Shown here piece by piece: positions 21,411 to 34,934 of a stretch of 64,000 nt of DNA. The notes under the pieces were generated by a model, which did not search any database, had not been told where the DNA came from, and saw nothing but the letters and a program-made list of their open reading frames with translations. Origin of the DNA: Hofstenia miamia (Eukaryota > Xenacoelomorpha > Acoela > Hofsteniidae); contig CABFPE010000173.1 in the NCBI GenBank assembly GCA_900660155.1, positions 1,151,970 to 1,215,969 of the forward strand, read 5' to 3'. The position numbers and the translations under genes were made by a program. Each line of letters starts with the position of its first letter. Positions within the stretch are counted from its first letter, which is position 1.

Positions 21411-23739
21411 TTATGTGTGTAAAACGGGGACCGACTATAATATACGCATTCAAACACAGCTATATTGAAAATGATCTCTGGGGAAAAAATTGTACTGAAA
21501 AGTGTTTTATAATTTATCTATATCTAAATTTATGGTTATTTCCTTCTTCAAAAATTCATTTGATATTTACTCAAAAAAACATAATTTTTTGACAAAAGTT
21601 CTTAGCATTTCCGCAACGCTTAGATTGCATTTTCTTAAATTCAATTTAAAGGTTAATTAACATTTTTGAAAGAGCTTTAGAGCTTTTAAAAATTTACGTT
21701 GTTTTTTCATTAGCACAAGCAAAGTGCCTTATATTAAAATCGTGATAAAATTCCTAAAATTTTCCACTATTTCAACTCTCCCACTGAGCTTGTAAAGGAT
21801 AAAGCAAAAAATATTGCTTTTAAACTGTTTTATAATTGATGTTTCCACAATGAAGTGTTCATTTATGAAAGCTTTGTTGTAGCGTACAAAAAATGCGTCC
21901 CATGAGTAACAAATGGGCAGGGAGAGTGCAGAATTATATTTACATTTGAGTGTACAAAAATCGAAATCATTACCAAATGATTAGCAATAGGCTATGAACT
22001 GCATAAAATTAAATACTTATAACTTAATTTAGCCAAAGTTAATTTGCGTTCTAGAAGATATACACACGGGCCAAGCCAATCCATAAAGCGGCCAAACATC
22101 TATTGGCTAATACTTGGCTGATTTATTTTTATAATCCTGTATGGTAAAAGTCTTCAACATTCTTATTGCTTCTAACTGTCTCGAAATGCATCCGTTAAAT
22201 AGTGATATGTAGAAGCGCTTTAGTGAAAAAAATATTATGTATATGATTCAGATTATTAAACACTCTATTTAGAAAATGGCATGCTCGTCTGTTCACAGCA
22301 CGTGTTACAACAACTGAATGTAAACTGAGCTATTTAGATAGCACACCAGTATATATAAGAATATATTACATTCTAAAGATTACCTATTTGACTGAAGCCT
22401 ATAAAATTTGACGTTCAATAGGTCCAATTAAGGTTAGGTTAGGTTGTATCATAGCTATTAGTTGAATAGTAACTAAGATATCTGCCGGAACAGAAATTTC
22501 CAGAGCCCACTTCGACTTAGTCCCTTTGATTTTGGTTTCATTCCCTTCTGAAACACCATCATGCACTTTTCAGGTCACCTGGTCCCATGAAGTCCCACGA
22601 CCTCATATTTTGTATAAAATTTGCAAAAATTATGGGAGAAATTCTTTGTCCGTTTTTTCAATTAAAGTTCCTGTCCCATGTTAGTCCCAATATTTAGCAC
22701 AAGTCACATATGCTTGTGTGGTCCCGCAGAGCACTATTATGTATTTACATGACATCACAAATTTGCCTTTGAGATTTCTTGTAAAACTCCATGTAATTCG
22801 CCCAAAACTATTATTTGAGATTTTGTCACTCGTAAAATATCATCCTATGTCTTTCTGTAATAATATTTTAAGGGTAAACATCGTAAATAATTTTGTATAT
22901 AAATTCTGCAATGGGTTAAAGTTTGCAATGTAAAATTCTCCATCAGACAAGATTTGATTAACTTTAAGATTTTCTGTAGCAGACTTGAATTTATGAAATA
23001 ACTTTGGCAAAACTTACAGGCGACAGCAGTTGAATATTTAATGTGAATTGCGCAGGTGCATTGTCAACTGTACATATAGTAAATTTAATTTAATGGGACG
23101 GTAATTCTTTGAAAGATTTTACCCAAAACAACTATTATAGAAATTACTCAACAATAAACAAATATTTCGCCAATACTTGAAATCCTTATAGATTTGGAAT
23201 GCATAATGTATACCTTGAACTTTGATTACAACCATGAATCAATAGAACTGACTGCCTACGTATGTACAGTTGATGACGTCAATCGATTGCATCAATCAAT
23301 TCTTCATTGAATGCTTCCTTAAGGAAAAAATTCATGGTCACTAACAGAATGTATTGTAATAAATATAATGCGGTAACTTGCTCTCTATAAAGTGTTTTCG
23401 CTTTCCGACATAACTTTAAAAAATTTTCAATGTTTTTTAATGCGCAATTAGCTTTGTTTTGTATAAAAACTCCTTTTTTTCTTTAACTGTATGTGAGATG
23501 TTTTGATTTAGTAAGCGATAATAATAATTATCGAAATTGGGATTGCTCGAGGTTAAGGGTAATCTTGACCTCAGGGAGGCTTAACAGAAACAATGTAACT
23601 ATGATTTATGGAGCAATTTTTTTTATAAATTGTGTAGCATAAGTTGATTCCAGTTTTAATATAATAATTTAAACATTATTGATTTTTGTTAAATCAATAA
23701 AAATTTTGTAAAAATCTCAATAATATGATAACTAAGCTT
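21411..23739. other. no gene seen
   Basis: AT-rich. A short AGGTTAGGTTAGGTT tract lies near 22431-22446. GTCCC-rich motifs at 22510-22735 may be the decayed ends of an old element, but no inverted pair could be fixed. Confidence 0.4.
22431..22446. repeat. short TTAGG-like tract
   Basis: About three TTAGG units, equal to the arthropod telomere repeat. Too short to mean more than a chance or interstitial tract. Confidence 0.4.
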
Positions 23740-24775
23740 GAGAGATATACTAAGTTCTGAGACCCTAATTTTTTGGTAAAAACAGGATTACGACTGAATG
23801 TCACCTCTTCAGTAAATCCTGTATGCGTTCTTGAATGATGGTGCGAATTCGTATTTTACTATATATTTTACTACCTGACAATACATTTGCGTATCATTAG
23901 AAACTCTTAACACATTTGCATAATCTAGATTGAAAATGTAGGATTAACTCATGTGCGTAAAACGTCGCGCTATGACCTAAATTTGCTCCATCACCTTTTT
24001 ATAATATATCTTTCGAATGCGCGATGAACTAATCAACGTCAAACAGATAATTGATCTCTTAATTATCAAGGTTTAGTCCGTAACTTTGTTTAATGCAGCC
24101 TTTGAAGGATTCTTATGTGAAGTAGAAATCATGAAATTGTTTAATGAACGACGCTAAATTCAATTAGTTTCTAGTGAAAGGAACTGGTCATTCAAGTCCT
24201 TTAGTAGAATGGATTCCATTTGTTAAAAATATTGAAGCATGACCTAATGTTCTTTTCAACAATTAGCTCTTCTTAGAGGCGGATCTAGGAGTTCTAGTGG
24301 GTGGTACTGGAATGTTCGTACGGATAGTGTCAATTTATATGGAGTCTACTGTCCGGCGATTACAGAGATCTATGTTTTAATCTTGTGCTACCATTTTTTT
24401 AGCTTTAAATCAATCCTCTTCTCCATGCTAATCCACTTTTACCTAGGCTTACATTGCGCGCGTTGCCTAACAAATTAAAAATTTAAGTCTTAGCTTGTGC
24501 TTCAAACATATACTTGTAAATTTATTAATGTGTTTTTTAGAATATATATATAATAATAATAATAACTAAAAATGAATACTATGTACAATTAATTATAGCG
24601 CACTCGTTTTTCCATACTGCACCATCAATTAATTGATTAGGCGTCTAATAACAATTTTTTATCACTTAATAATTATCATAATAAATTTTAGATAATTTAT
24701 CATTTTTCACTTCATTTTCCAAACAACATGCATTAAGAATTTGGTTCATAGTTTGCTTTATATACACTAATCCAG
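23740..24775. repeat. first copy of a repeated contig end
   Basis: This 1-kb stretch recurs at 24777-25813 after a single N, with an offset of about 1038. It ends abruptly at the N in TCCAG, in mid-sequence as seen in the second copy. It contains AGAGGCGGATCTAGG (about 24274-24300), a hAT-like end remnant, and no supported gene. Confidence 0.85.
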
Positions 24776-25821
24776 NTGAGAGATATACTAAGTTCTGAGA
24801 CCCTAATTTTTTGGTAAAAACAGGATTACGACTGAATGTCACCTCTTCAGTAAATCCTGTATGCGTTCTTGAATGATGGTGCGAATTCGTATTTTACTAT
24901 ATATTTTACTACCTGACAATACATTTGCGTATCATTAGAAACTCTTAACACATTTGCATAATCTAGATTGAAAATGTAGGATTAACTCATGTGCGTAAAA
25001 CGTCGCGCTATGACCTAAATTTGCTCCATCACCTTTTTATAATATATCTTTCGAATGCGCGATGAACTAATCAACGTCAAACAGATAATTGATCTCTTAA
25101 TTATCAAGGTTTAGTCCGTAACTTTGTTTAATGCAGCCTTTGAAGGATTCTTATGTGAAGTAGAAATCATGAAATTGTTTAATGAACGACGCTAAATTCA
25201 ATTAGTTTCTAGTGAAAGGAACTGGTCATTCAAGTCCTTTAGTAGAATGGATTCCATTTGTTAAAAATATTGAAGCATGACCTAATGTTCTTTTCAACAA
25301 TTAGCTCTTCTTAGAGGCGGATCTAGGAGTTCTAGTGGGTGGTACTGGAATGTTCGTACGGATAGTGTCAATTTATATGGAGTCTACTGTCCGGCGATTA
25401 CAGAGATCTATGTTTTAATCTTGTGCTACCATTTTTTTAGCTTTAAATCAATCCTCTTCTCCATGCTAATCCACTTTTACCTAGGCTTACATTGCGCGCG
25501 TTGCCTAACAAATTAAAAATTGAAGTCTTAGCTTGTGCTTCAAACATATACTTGTAAATTTATTAATGTGTTTTTTAGAATATATATATAATAATAATAA
25601 TAACTAAAAATGAATACTATGTACAATTAATTATAGCGCACTCGTTTTTCCATACTGCACCATCAATTAATTGATTAGGCGTCTAATAACAATTTTTTAT
25701 CACTTAATAATTATCATAATAAATTTTAGATAATTTATCATTTTTCACTTCATTTTCCAAACAACATGCATTAAGAATTTGGTTCATAGTTTGCTTTATA
25801 TACACTAATCCAGAGTTGTAA

Positions 25822-26019
25822 TTGCGCCTTGATTTACGATCCATTTTTGAAGAACCGGTTGGCCTCAGTCCGTTCGAAAGCCCGACCTCGTTGCAGCTAA
25901 GCACAGAGAAGGACATGGGTCAGGCTTTGGCCGAAATATTGGAAAGGATGCGGCGAAATTTAAGAAACTACTATTATGAAACAATACATGCAAGTTATAA
26001 ACAATGTGTTGAAAAATAA
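25822..26019 (+). CDS. weakly supported coding-like frame
   Basis: This stretch is GC-richer than its surroundings and reads through CRLDLRSIFEEPVG, then DMGQALAEILERMRRN, a helix-like segment. A TAA lies immediately before it and no ATG opens it, so it would need a splice acceptor inside (TTTTTGAAG near 25852 is possible). The minus strand of the same region is also open from an ATG at 25916. Neither reading is recognised. The identical stretch recurs at 27761-27958 because of the contig redundancy, so it should be counted once. Confidence 0.22.
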   Translation: MRLDLRSIFEEPVGLSPFESPTSLQLSTEKDMGQALAEILERMRRNLRNYYYETIHASYKQCVEK

Positions 26020-26719
26020 AATTTACAATTTGACATTTTGCATTTACTCTTCAAAACTTAAACTTAGAATCTTTAAGTTCAGTTTGTTAATATTGCAAAT
26101 TTTGGTGTAGCAAAACAAAAAATCGGAAAATTTTTTTTGACAAGTATTATAAAATGGGCCGAAATGGACTTGGACCTGATTTTTGGCCCTTGGCCATCTC
26201 TGGACCAACATTAATCACAAATTTACGTAAACTAATTTACTTATAAGATGCCTTCTGCTGTGCTGGATTGAATCACTTCTATACCCATAAACAATGAAAA
26301 GTTTAGAAGATGTGTTATAACCATAGGTGTAAACCGGTTGACCGGTCGGTCTGACAGGCAAATCATTTTTCTAAGTTTTGTTAAATATATACATGAAAAA
26401 ATACTATATATATATATATAATGTATGTATATATGTATGTATTATGTATGTATATATAATGAATATAAAATTGGATTTTAAGAGTTAAAAGTGAAGCTGT
26501 TGTTCAATTGAGAACAGGAGTGAAATTTAATATGAAATTCTCAAAATTGAGTTTATCTCACAAATCCAACTTGCAGAGATTAGCATATATATATATTAAT
26601 ATATATATATATAAAATGTTAGATATAATGTTAGATAAAATAGGATACGAAATTCTTTATTCAGAAAAATATTGGCATTTAAATAACTGATAATTTATCT
26701 GAATAGCATCAATAATAAC

Positions 26720-26902
26720 ACGTCTTAAAAGTCTTAGAAGACATTTAGAAGACGTTTAGAAATGGTGTAAAAGACGTTTAGAAGACTTTTAGAAGAATTT
26801 TAGAAGACGCTTAGAAGACGTTTTACAATATCATTTGTGGACACTAGTTGGCATTCAGCAATGTTTAGAAATGGTGTTTTATAAGTCGTTTAGAAGACGT
26901 AT
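26720..26902. repeat. TTTAGAAGACG minisatellite
   Basis: About eight imperfect 10-12-base units of the type TTTAGAAGACG lie at 26720-26825, with another at about 26885. It recurs at 28659-28841 through the contig redundancy. Confidence 0.7.
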
Positions 26903-27345
26903 TATGCAATGAATAAGGCAATCAATTGTAGAAAATTGTTATTGCTTAATATATTAGGCTTTGGCTCGGCTGAGAATACATCAATAGAATTATGTCACCC
27001 ATCTAGGTTTTAATTATAGAAATGGATATTTGTAAAAAATGAAAGCACGTTTAAACTCTGTTATTTAAAATTAATCAATCAATGAAACTTAAATTTTTCT
27101 CATTAAATTGTACATCACCAAATGAAAAAATGTCATCCATAATGTTGCACAAAATTACCGGCATATTATTAGTAAACTAATAGCTTCTATTTATGAATTC
27201 GGTCAGACTTGGATATATGTTGCGCTTACTGTAATATAGCAAGTGTTTTGAAAAATCGGCTTTCGATTGTGCTGGCGTTGAATGCATGCGATAATAATAA
27301 TTACTGATAATTGACCCTAATCGGTATAATTGGTTGATCAAATTN

Positions 27346-29283
27346 TCTATGTTTTAATCTTGTGCTACCATTTTTTTAGCTTTAAATCAATCCTCTTCTC
27401 CATGCTAATCCACTTTTACCTAGGCTTACATTGCGCGCGTTGCCTAACAAATTAAAAATTTAAGTCTTAGCTTGTGCTTCAAACATATACTTGTAAATTT
27501 ATTAATGTGTTTTTTAGAATATATATATAATAATAATAATAACTAAAAATGAATACTATGTACAATTAATTATAGCGCACTCGTTTTTCCATACTGCACC
27601 ATCAATTAATTGATTAGGCGTCTAATAACAATTTTTTATCACTTAATAATTATCATAATAAATTTTAGATAATTTATCATTTTTCACTTCATTTTCCAAA
27701 CAACATGCATTAAGAATTTGGTTCATAGTTTGCTTTATATACACTAATCCAGAGTTGTAATTGCGCCTTGATTTACGATCCATTTTTGAAGAACCGGTTG
27801 GCCTCAGTCCGTTCGAAAGCCCGACCTCGTTGCAGCTAAGCACAGAGAAGGACATGGGTCAGGCTTTGGCCGAAATATTGGAAAGGATGCGGCGAAATTT
27901 AAGAAACTACTATTATGAAACAATACATGCAAGTTATAAACAATGTGTTGAAAAATAAAATTTACAATTTGACATTTTGCATTTACTCTTCAAAACTTAA
28001 ACTTAGAATCTTTAAGTTCAGTTTGTTAATATTGCAAATTTTGGTGTAGCAAAACAAAAAATCGGAAAATTTTTTTTGACAAGTATTATAAAATGGGCCG
28101 AAATGGACTTGGACCTGATTTTTGGCCCTTGGCCATCTCTGGACCAACATTAATCACAAATTTACGTAAACTAATTTACTTATAAGATGCCTTCTGCTGT
28201 GCTGGATTGAATCACTTCTATACCCATAAACAATGAAAAGTTTAGAAGATGTGTTATAACCATAGGTGTAAACCGGTTGACCGGTCGGTCTGACAGGCAA
28301 ATCATTTTTCTAAGTTTTGTTAAATATATACATGAAAAAATACTATATATATATATATAATGTATGTATATATGTATGTATTATGTATGTATATATAATG
28401 AATATAAAATTGGATTTTAAGAGTTAAAAGTGAAGCTGTTGTTCAATTGAGAACAGGAGTGAAATTTAATATGAAATTCTCAAAATTGAGTTTATCTCAC
28501 AAATCCAACTTGCAGAGATTAGCATATATATATATTAATATATATATATATAAAATGTTAGATATAATGTTAGATAAAATAGGATACGAAATTCTTTATT
28601 CAGAAAAATATTGGCATTTAAATAACTGATAATTTATCTGAATAGCATCAATAATAACACGTCTTAAAAGTCTTAGAAGACATTTAGAAGACGTTTAGAA
28701 ATGGTGTAAAAGACGTTTAGAAGACTTTTAGAAGAATTTTAGAAGACGCTTAGAAGACGTTTTACAATATCATTTGTGGACACTAGTTGGCATTCAGCAA
28801 TGTTTAGAAATGGTGTTTTATAAGTCGTTTAGAAGACGTATTATGCAATGAATAAGGCAATCAATTGTAGAAAATTGTTATTGCTTAATATATTAGGCTT
28901 TGGCTCGGCTGAGAATACATCAATAGAATTATGTCACCCATCTAGGTTTTAATTATAGAAATGGATATTTGTAAAAAATGAAAGCACGTTTAAACTCTGT
29001 TATTTAAAATTAATCAATCAATGAAACTTAAATTTTTCTCATTAAATTGTACATCACCAAATGAAAAAATGTCATCCATAATGTTGCACAAAATTACCGG
29101 CATATTATTAGTAAACTAATAGCTTCTATTTATGAATTCGGTCAGACTTGGATATATGTTGCGCTTACTGTAATATAGCAAGTGTTTTGAAAAATCGGCT
29201 TTCGATTGTGCTGGCGTTGAATGCATGCGATAATAATAATTACTGATAATTGACCCTAATCGGTATAATTGGTTGATCAAATT
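27346..29283. repeat. second copy of 25407-27344
   Basis: It matches 25407-27344 at an offset of 1939, starting directly after the N at 27345. Sequence beyond 29283 is new. All short frames in it duplicate those of the earlier copy. Confidence 0.85.
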
Positions 29284-29649
29284 TGACTATGAATCTTATT
29301 GCTATCAATTAAAAAAATTAATTTAGAGTGCAAAACACAGTATTAATGAAGCAAAGCATAAAATTTACAACTAGTCGGTAAAAATATAGAAAACAAAAGG
29401 TCCACCTTATTGGTAATTTGCAGAGTTGCCGTTGGATTGAGATCCCATTTTGTATTGAAATTAAATTGGGATTGGGACCTTTAGTCAGTTATTGGGTTTA
29501 CGGAAATCCCAATGGATAACTACAATGATATATTGCTAGTTTTGATGTATTGTTACATGATAGAGATGTGCGTGGTAGACATTTATGTAAAACTTGCAAA
29601 ACCGAAGCAACATTTAGATACCCACTAAGGAACAAGAAATAACGCAATG
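29284..29649. other. no gene seen
   Basis: A GGGATT/AATCCC pair at 29440-29510 hints at an old inverted-repeat element, not resolved. Confidence 0.35.
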
Positions 29650-29657
29650 GCTCGAAA

Positions 29658-30025
29658 CAGACTTGTCAACGAGTCGAGCTTCTAACGAGGCGAGCCGAGC
29701 CGAGCTTGAGCAGAGTATTGGATATACAACGAGCCCAAAACGAGCCGTTTTTAAGCAAACCAAATTTATAGTGCTGCTTGTTAATTTGATAATGCAGATT
29801 TTTCTTATTTTTCATTAAATATTCCTTACTTATAATCTTATTTTAGAAATATTTATTAAATTATAGGAAGAGCAATGGAAAAAATTCTGAGAGCACAATT
29901 TTTTAAAAAAATATCGAGCTGAAACGAGCCTCATTGAACGATTTTATGTTGCGTACCGAGGCGAGCCGAACTTGCTCAAAATTTAAACGAGCCGAGCTTA
30001 GAAATTACAGCTTGTTGACAAGTCT
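29658..30025. mobile_element. GAGCCGA hAT-type MITE, copy D
   Basis: It starts CAGACTTGTCAACGAGTC and ends TTGTTGACAAGTCT. GCTCGAAA lies on both sides (29650-29657 and 30026-30033), with one base of uncertainty because the terminal G can belong to either. It has the same orientation and interior as copy C. The pentamer array at its left is shorter than in C. Confidence 0.88.
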
Positions 30026-30269
30026 GCTCGAAAGTTGCCGCAGTTTTCGCAAAATCCTTACTTATGAGCTTAGTAACGTTTTTTATTCCTTATTATTTTA
30101 ATCTTTTTTGATTAAACAAGTCTGTCAAAGATTACAAAGTGTAAAACGGACATTTCAGATTAAAGTTTTTAATAATTATATTGTTCATAAAATAGTTGAT
30201 AGTGGTATTTTTTGATATTAATTTTTCCTGAAATTCACAATGTCCACTTGCTCTGTTGGGGTGTTATTA

Positions 30270-30650
30270 ATATATAGTATATTTAGAGAAACATAAATTG
30301 TTGAGCATTTAATATAAAATCGAGTTTTGTAGGATTAACACGCAATTTTAAAATTTTAAAATAATGGACTAAATGAACAGTTATCGGCAATGTTTTTATT
30401 GTCTATCTGCTGAATTGAATGTCATTGCAATTGCTATAGTCTCAAATTATTACATAGAATATATTAAATTAAATCAAAGAGGTCTGTGTTGATTAGAAAA
30501 GTGTAACTATTAAGTTTTGTATATAAAATATCGTGATCGATAGAATCAAATGTTTAAAAAAATCTAGACAGAACATTGCTATGTATATTATCAATATTTT
30601 TCCCGCAATTTACAAAAGCCTATATAATATAGCAAGATTAATAAATATAT
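30270..30650 (-). mobile_element. LINE reverse transcriptase relic, minus strand
   Basis: On the minus strand LDFFK and, one frame over, TFDSIDHDILYTKLNSY reproduce the L-D-x-S-K-A-F-D-x-I-x-H-x-I-L block of non-LTR polymerases. Further along, at about 30280-30330, NPTKLDFILNAQQF fits the later N-x-x-K-T block. There are several stops and slips. It is dead and truncated at both ends. Confidence 0.6.
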
Positions 30651-31234
30651 CTTTGTGAAAATATATTAACTGATAGAGCAAAACCTAAGATTTGTGTGGT
30701 TAGGGAAAATGTGATTTCTGACTATGTAGTTACTGAAGTTGTCCATTGGGAAAGCGTTTTTTATTGATACACATTTTTGCATTTGTTTGTTATGTTAGTT
30801 TTTTAATCAGTTATTGTTTCAAATGTTAAAACTATCTTCATGTAACATAAAGTTGCTATATTTAGTGTAGGTAAACTGCAAACTGTAAACAAGACTGCAA
30901 AGCAGTTGAAAGCTACTATTGTGATTTACATTGAGATTTTTCCAAAATTGCATGTTCTCAGTTGGGATTTCGATTTTTCATTACACTTATTGCAAAAAAC
31001 TTTATTTGGATTAAATTGGGATTAGATAAGAATCCTAATAAGCAAGCATACTAGCACAGTAATTTGTTAGAAATGAAACTTAGAAGCTTAGAAAGCATTT
31101 TTAAAAAATGGCATTTCCTTAAAATGTGGTTGATTCGAATTCTACAGAAAAAGTATTATTTATGGAAAGAGGTGTTATAAAATTATTAATGTGTCAAATG
31201 CTGTTTTTATCGTAATTTAACAAATTAGTTTAAT

Positions 31235-31285
<51 letters not shown>

Positions 31286-32439
31286 GGTTATTTATACTCC
31301 CAAATACAATGACACTTGTAATCTTAAACCGTTTTTAGTTTCCATTGCAATGATAAGACCAGTGATGAACACGAGGTAAAATTCGTATTGGCCGATTTAA
31401 ATTAACATCAGTTGGGTCCAATTTAGGTCCATTTTTATATAGTTGCTATCAAAAAATTTTTTTAAATTTTCCAAATATCTAGATCAGTGTTGATCGTATT
31501 AAAAACTTGCACACTAAAATTGAACAGCCAAAATTGATTTTTAGAAAAATATAGACAACTAAAGTAAAATTAAAAAACTTAGGTTATATTTTTTAAATAA
31601 ATTTTCAAAATTATATAGCATTCACTGCAATTGGGTTGATTTAAGTGCAGTGTTGCTTACTAGTTAAGTCAGTTTTTCTTAAATTCTCCCACATTTTTGC
31701 ATTAACCCAGCCGAAACATGACCCGGTTCTTTCTACCCCAGCAAACCTTGTACATATACGGAGGAGACTCAAAAAAGATGTTTTGAGCAGTGTATAATAT
31801 TTATGTTAGTAATTCAAAACAATAATTTGAAACCTTGAAATTAAGTGGAATTAAAGACGGTATTGTCTTCATCATCATATTATTGGCAAGGCAAAAGATT
31901 AAATCAAGACTGTTTTTTTATTTATTTTATATTTCTATTAGGCTAAAAGAAGTTTTTATGCCACTGAAAGTCTTGGTTGTTGACTCGAGTCTCAAGACTC
32001 TTATAGATTTCTAAATGAAACAAATTACGTCAAAGACAAATTACTGAGTTCTCATTGATTATACGCACAATACTAATTTATTTAGTAAACAAATAGTATG
32101 CATTTTAAAACTTATTTAAGAACTAGGATTTACCGTAGTACCTATTATTTAACATTACTGGCCTATGGTAATATATTTGGTAAATTTGATAAGTAGTAAT
32201 GCGGAAAATTCGTGTTTTTTTAATAGATCGCTCCATTTTAATTTTCATACCTGACTTCATATAATTGAATGATCTCACGTGCTTTTGAAGCTCTTATTTA
32301 ACCGAAAATTAAATTTATTCCATCAATTAAATTAATTGATATACAAGGATGGAGATGAAGTAATTTTATTTTTCTGGTTTGATTTCCATAAAGGATTTCA
32401 ATATTGAAAAACAGCAGCAGTTTAAATGAGGACTTATTG
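30651..32439. other. no gene seen
   Basis: AT-rich with a long AT dinucleotide run at 31241-31282. No element ends or exons recognised. Confidence 0.4.
31241..31282. repeat. (AT)n microsatellite
   Basis: About 21 uninterrupted AT units. Confidence 0.9.
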
Positions 32440-32447
32440 GTACCAAT

Positions 32448-32668
32448 CAGTGGCGTACACAAAAGGGGAGGGAGACATGGTGGAATGCCCCCCGTCATGC
32501 TTTGAAATTTGATTTGGACAATTAAATCAAAAAATTTTCGTAAAAAAATAGAAAAATTTAAAACTTAAGATTGTGAGTGCATTTTTAGGGTCTATTTTCT
32601 TAATATTTTCACAATTTTTCACGGTGGTTCACCCCTCTCCCCGTCAGAAAATCTTGCGTACGGCCCTG
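32448..32668. mobile_element. hAT-type MITE, CAGTGGCGTACCCAGG family, copy 2
   Basis: The ends are CAGTGGCGTACAC and GCGTACGGCCCTG, with the 8-bp duplication GTACCAAT on both sides (32440-32447 and 32669-32676). The interior matches copies 1 and 3. Frames across it are not genes. Confidence 0.88.
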
Positions 32669-32676
32669 GTACCAAT

Positions 32677-33718
32677 ATAAATGAAAAAGATATCATATCA
32701 ATACAAAGTTGTAAATGACTTGGTATTCTAGCCCAGCCCAATCTCAATATATTGAATCTCAAAAAATTGTGTATAGTCACATAGATTAGGCACAATGTAA
32801 CTCTCCTGTGCAAATTTAGCTTGTAATCACCTTTTCAACCCCTGAAAGCAAGCGCAGACCAGCGTTAAGCGTACTTAGAAATGTATAAATATTTATGTAA
32901 TTAAATTACTTTATTACAAGGTAATGCATTGTGTGAAAAACTATTGACAAGTGTTTAGGTGTAACTTTACAGCACCATATTTACACATTGACAATTGACT
33001 GTTTATAAATTTGGACACTTTGTCTAAATGTGTTTTAATTCCATCGAATAAACAAGACTTCCAATTATTTTTCCTTTTTTAATCTGACATAGCTTAATTG
33101 ACAATTCCCACAACAATTTTGATATAGCTTCGTTGTCAAAGCTACTGATTCTTTTACTCGTGCAGCAATACGGGGGAATCTATTCGAAGTCGGTGATTTC
33201 ATTGAATATAATCGAATATTTTTCCATATTTCAAGACACTTTCTGCATTTCTTGTTAAATTTAGATTACATTGCATCTAACAAACTTATGTATATTTTTT
33301 AAATTCGAGCACGAATACAATCTATGTTAATGTATTGCAATAACGTTTTTTCTTTAAATGAACCTCAACATTTCAATTGCTAAGGAAGGCTTATACCTTA
33401 TATTATACTATGTTCTCTTAGGAATTTTGCTAACGTTCTCCTGTACATAAATAAAACAAATCATTAAATATGAAAGAATTTGGCATCATTATCACCGTGA
33501 AAACTTACACCATCAATAGAAATCTTGGATCCAAATGCGTAATGTAAAATTTTTTGAATAAAACGAATTATTCTGACTTTGCATCAAAGAGGGCGCTGAC
33601 ACTATGAAAAATCAGAGAGTGCGGGTGGTGGATACAAATGTCATAGTATCTAGAGCTCGTATATATATATATATNGATTACCCAAGAATTGTGAAATGTA
33701 TTACTCTATGTTGTAGTA
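32677..33718. other. no gene seen
   Basis: AT-rich. A TA run at 33659-33674 ends in a single N at 33675, a likely assembly join at a microsatellite. Confidence 0.4.
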
Positions 33719-33785
33719 ATGGCTATGTTGTGTGAATCTCACACAACCGAAAGTCTGCCTAACCCGCTCGTATGGATAGTTACGG
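33719..33785 (+). CDS. possible first coding exon
   Basis: ATG at 33719 opens MAMLCESHTTESLPNPLVWI and two more residues, then TACGG runs into GTAAGTTTTC, a strong donor (phase 1). A possible acceptor, CTCTATGTTGTAG, lies just upstream, so the exon could also be internal with the frame open through it. No following exon was found. The evidence is one strong donor plus 22 open codons. Confidence 0.25.
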
Positions 33786-34934
33786 GTAAGTTTTCAATTC
33801 CTCATTATGTAAATTTTAAATATGAATTTTTTTAAAAAAATGAATTTTTAAAAAATATTAAAAATTAATTGATTTGAAAAAAAATCACGCTTAAGACCAA
33901 TATATTTTGAGACATGAATTCAGAGTTTTCTACTGCGAAACGAACCAATGTAAGCATATATGAATAACATTCTAAAAAATTTCTAATGATCAAAGCCAGT
34001 ACATCGTTTTGCACAACAACCTACAATTTCAAAGGTTTACATTTTACATAATTCATTATTTATTGATTATTTCCGTATAATATTTTTTACTATGCCATTT
34101 GATTCTAAAGATCAAAAGTAAGCCGAGGCAAAAATGAACAACTGGTTAATGTACATGCCAAGATTTGTCTCAAAAACATTATATATATATATATATATAT
34201 ATATATTCTTTTGGCTAGCACTTTAAGATCTACATTATTATTTTATATAAAAAAAGTTCAATGAATATAATAAATTTTAAAATCAAATAGATGCAATACC
34301 ATGTCGACAGCTGTTAATTTCATACAACTTATCTGAGCCTTTATGATCCTGTTATTTCTATTTCTGAGAAAATACATTAACAGCGAATTCCTCGATTACA
34401 CTGTTTATGTAATCTTATAAATATTTTATTGAATTTGAAACCATAAATGCTAGCTTTATAATTCTGTCATTACAATAATCTGTATTTCAAATTTATTTAT
34501 TGTAATTTCAATGAAATACGTGTTGTCCATTCATATTTTAACAAATTAACATCGGATAATGCCTAGTTGACAAATCATCTCTTACATACCTGTCTCATTA
34601 AATAATGAAATTCAAGGTAGACCTGTCATGGTCAATGAAATATTGCATAAAGACTCCAGATTTAAATTGCTTCGGAAATCCATTTTATATGATAAAAAAC
34701 TCCGCCAATTCATTTAGCGCTGTTGTAGTAGATGTTGTGCGATTGACTTTTATATAAAGTGAATTTTATACCACAAACTAGTCTTAAAGTTTCACAAGGA
34801 CTTTTTGAATTTACATGAATTTCAATTGACTTTTAACGCTCAAATCCTGATTCTTCTAGAATTATTAAAATATTAATCGGATTATATTCGACTTTTCAGT
34901 GGAAATTATTTAGTTGTAATTCACCATAATACGT
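33786..34934. other. no gene seen
   Basis: AT-rich, with a TA microsatellite at 34179-34206. Confidence 0.4.

Larger units (their letters stand above)
24777..27344. repeat. redundant contig between two single-N joins
   Basis: Its first 1037 bases repeat 23740-24775 and its last 1938 bases (25407-27344) repeat 27346-29283 at a constant offset of 1939. Together these cover all of it. The only base difference I noticed is a G at 25522, where both other copies have T. It is best read as an unmerged allele or duplicate contig. Confidence 0.85.

Noticed and set aside
22431-22446. Telomere signature
   Set aside because: Only about three TTAGG units; an isolated tract does not indicate a chromosome end.
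25855-25890. GTTCGAAAGCCC resembling a tRNA T-loop
   Set aside because: The flanking bases do not form a T stem and no A box lies at the right distance.
23740-29283. A genuine tandem segmental duplication
   Set aside because: Copy borders coincide with single Ns and the sequences are nearly identical, which favours assembly redundancy.
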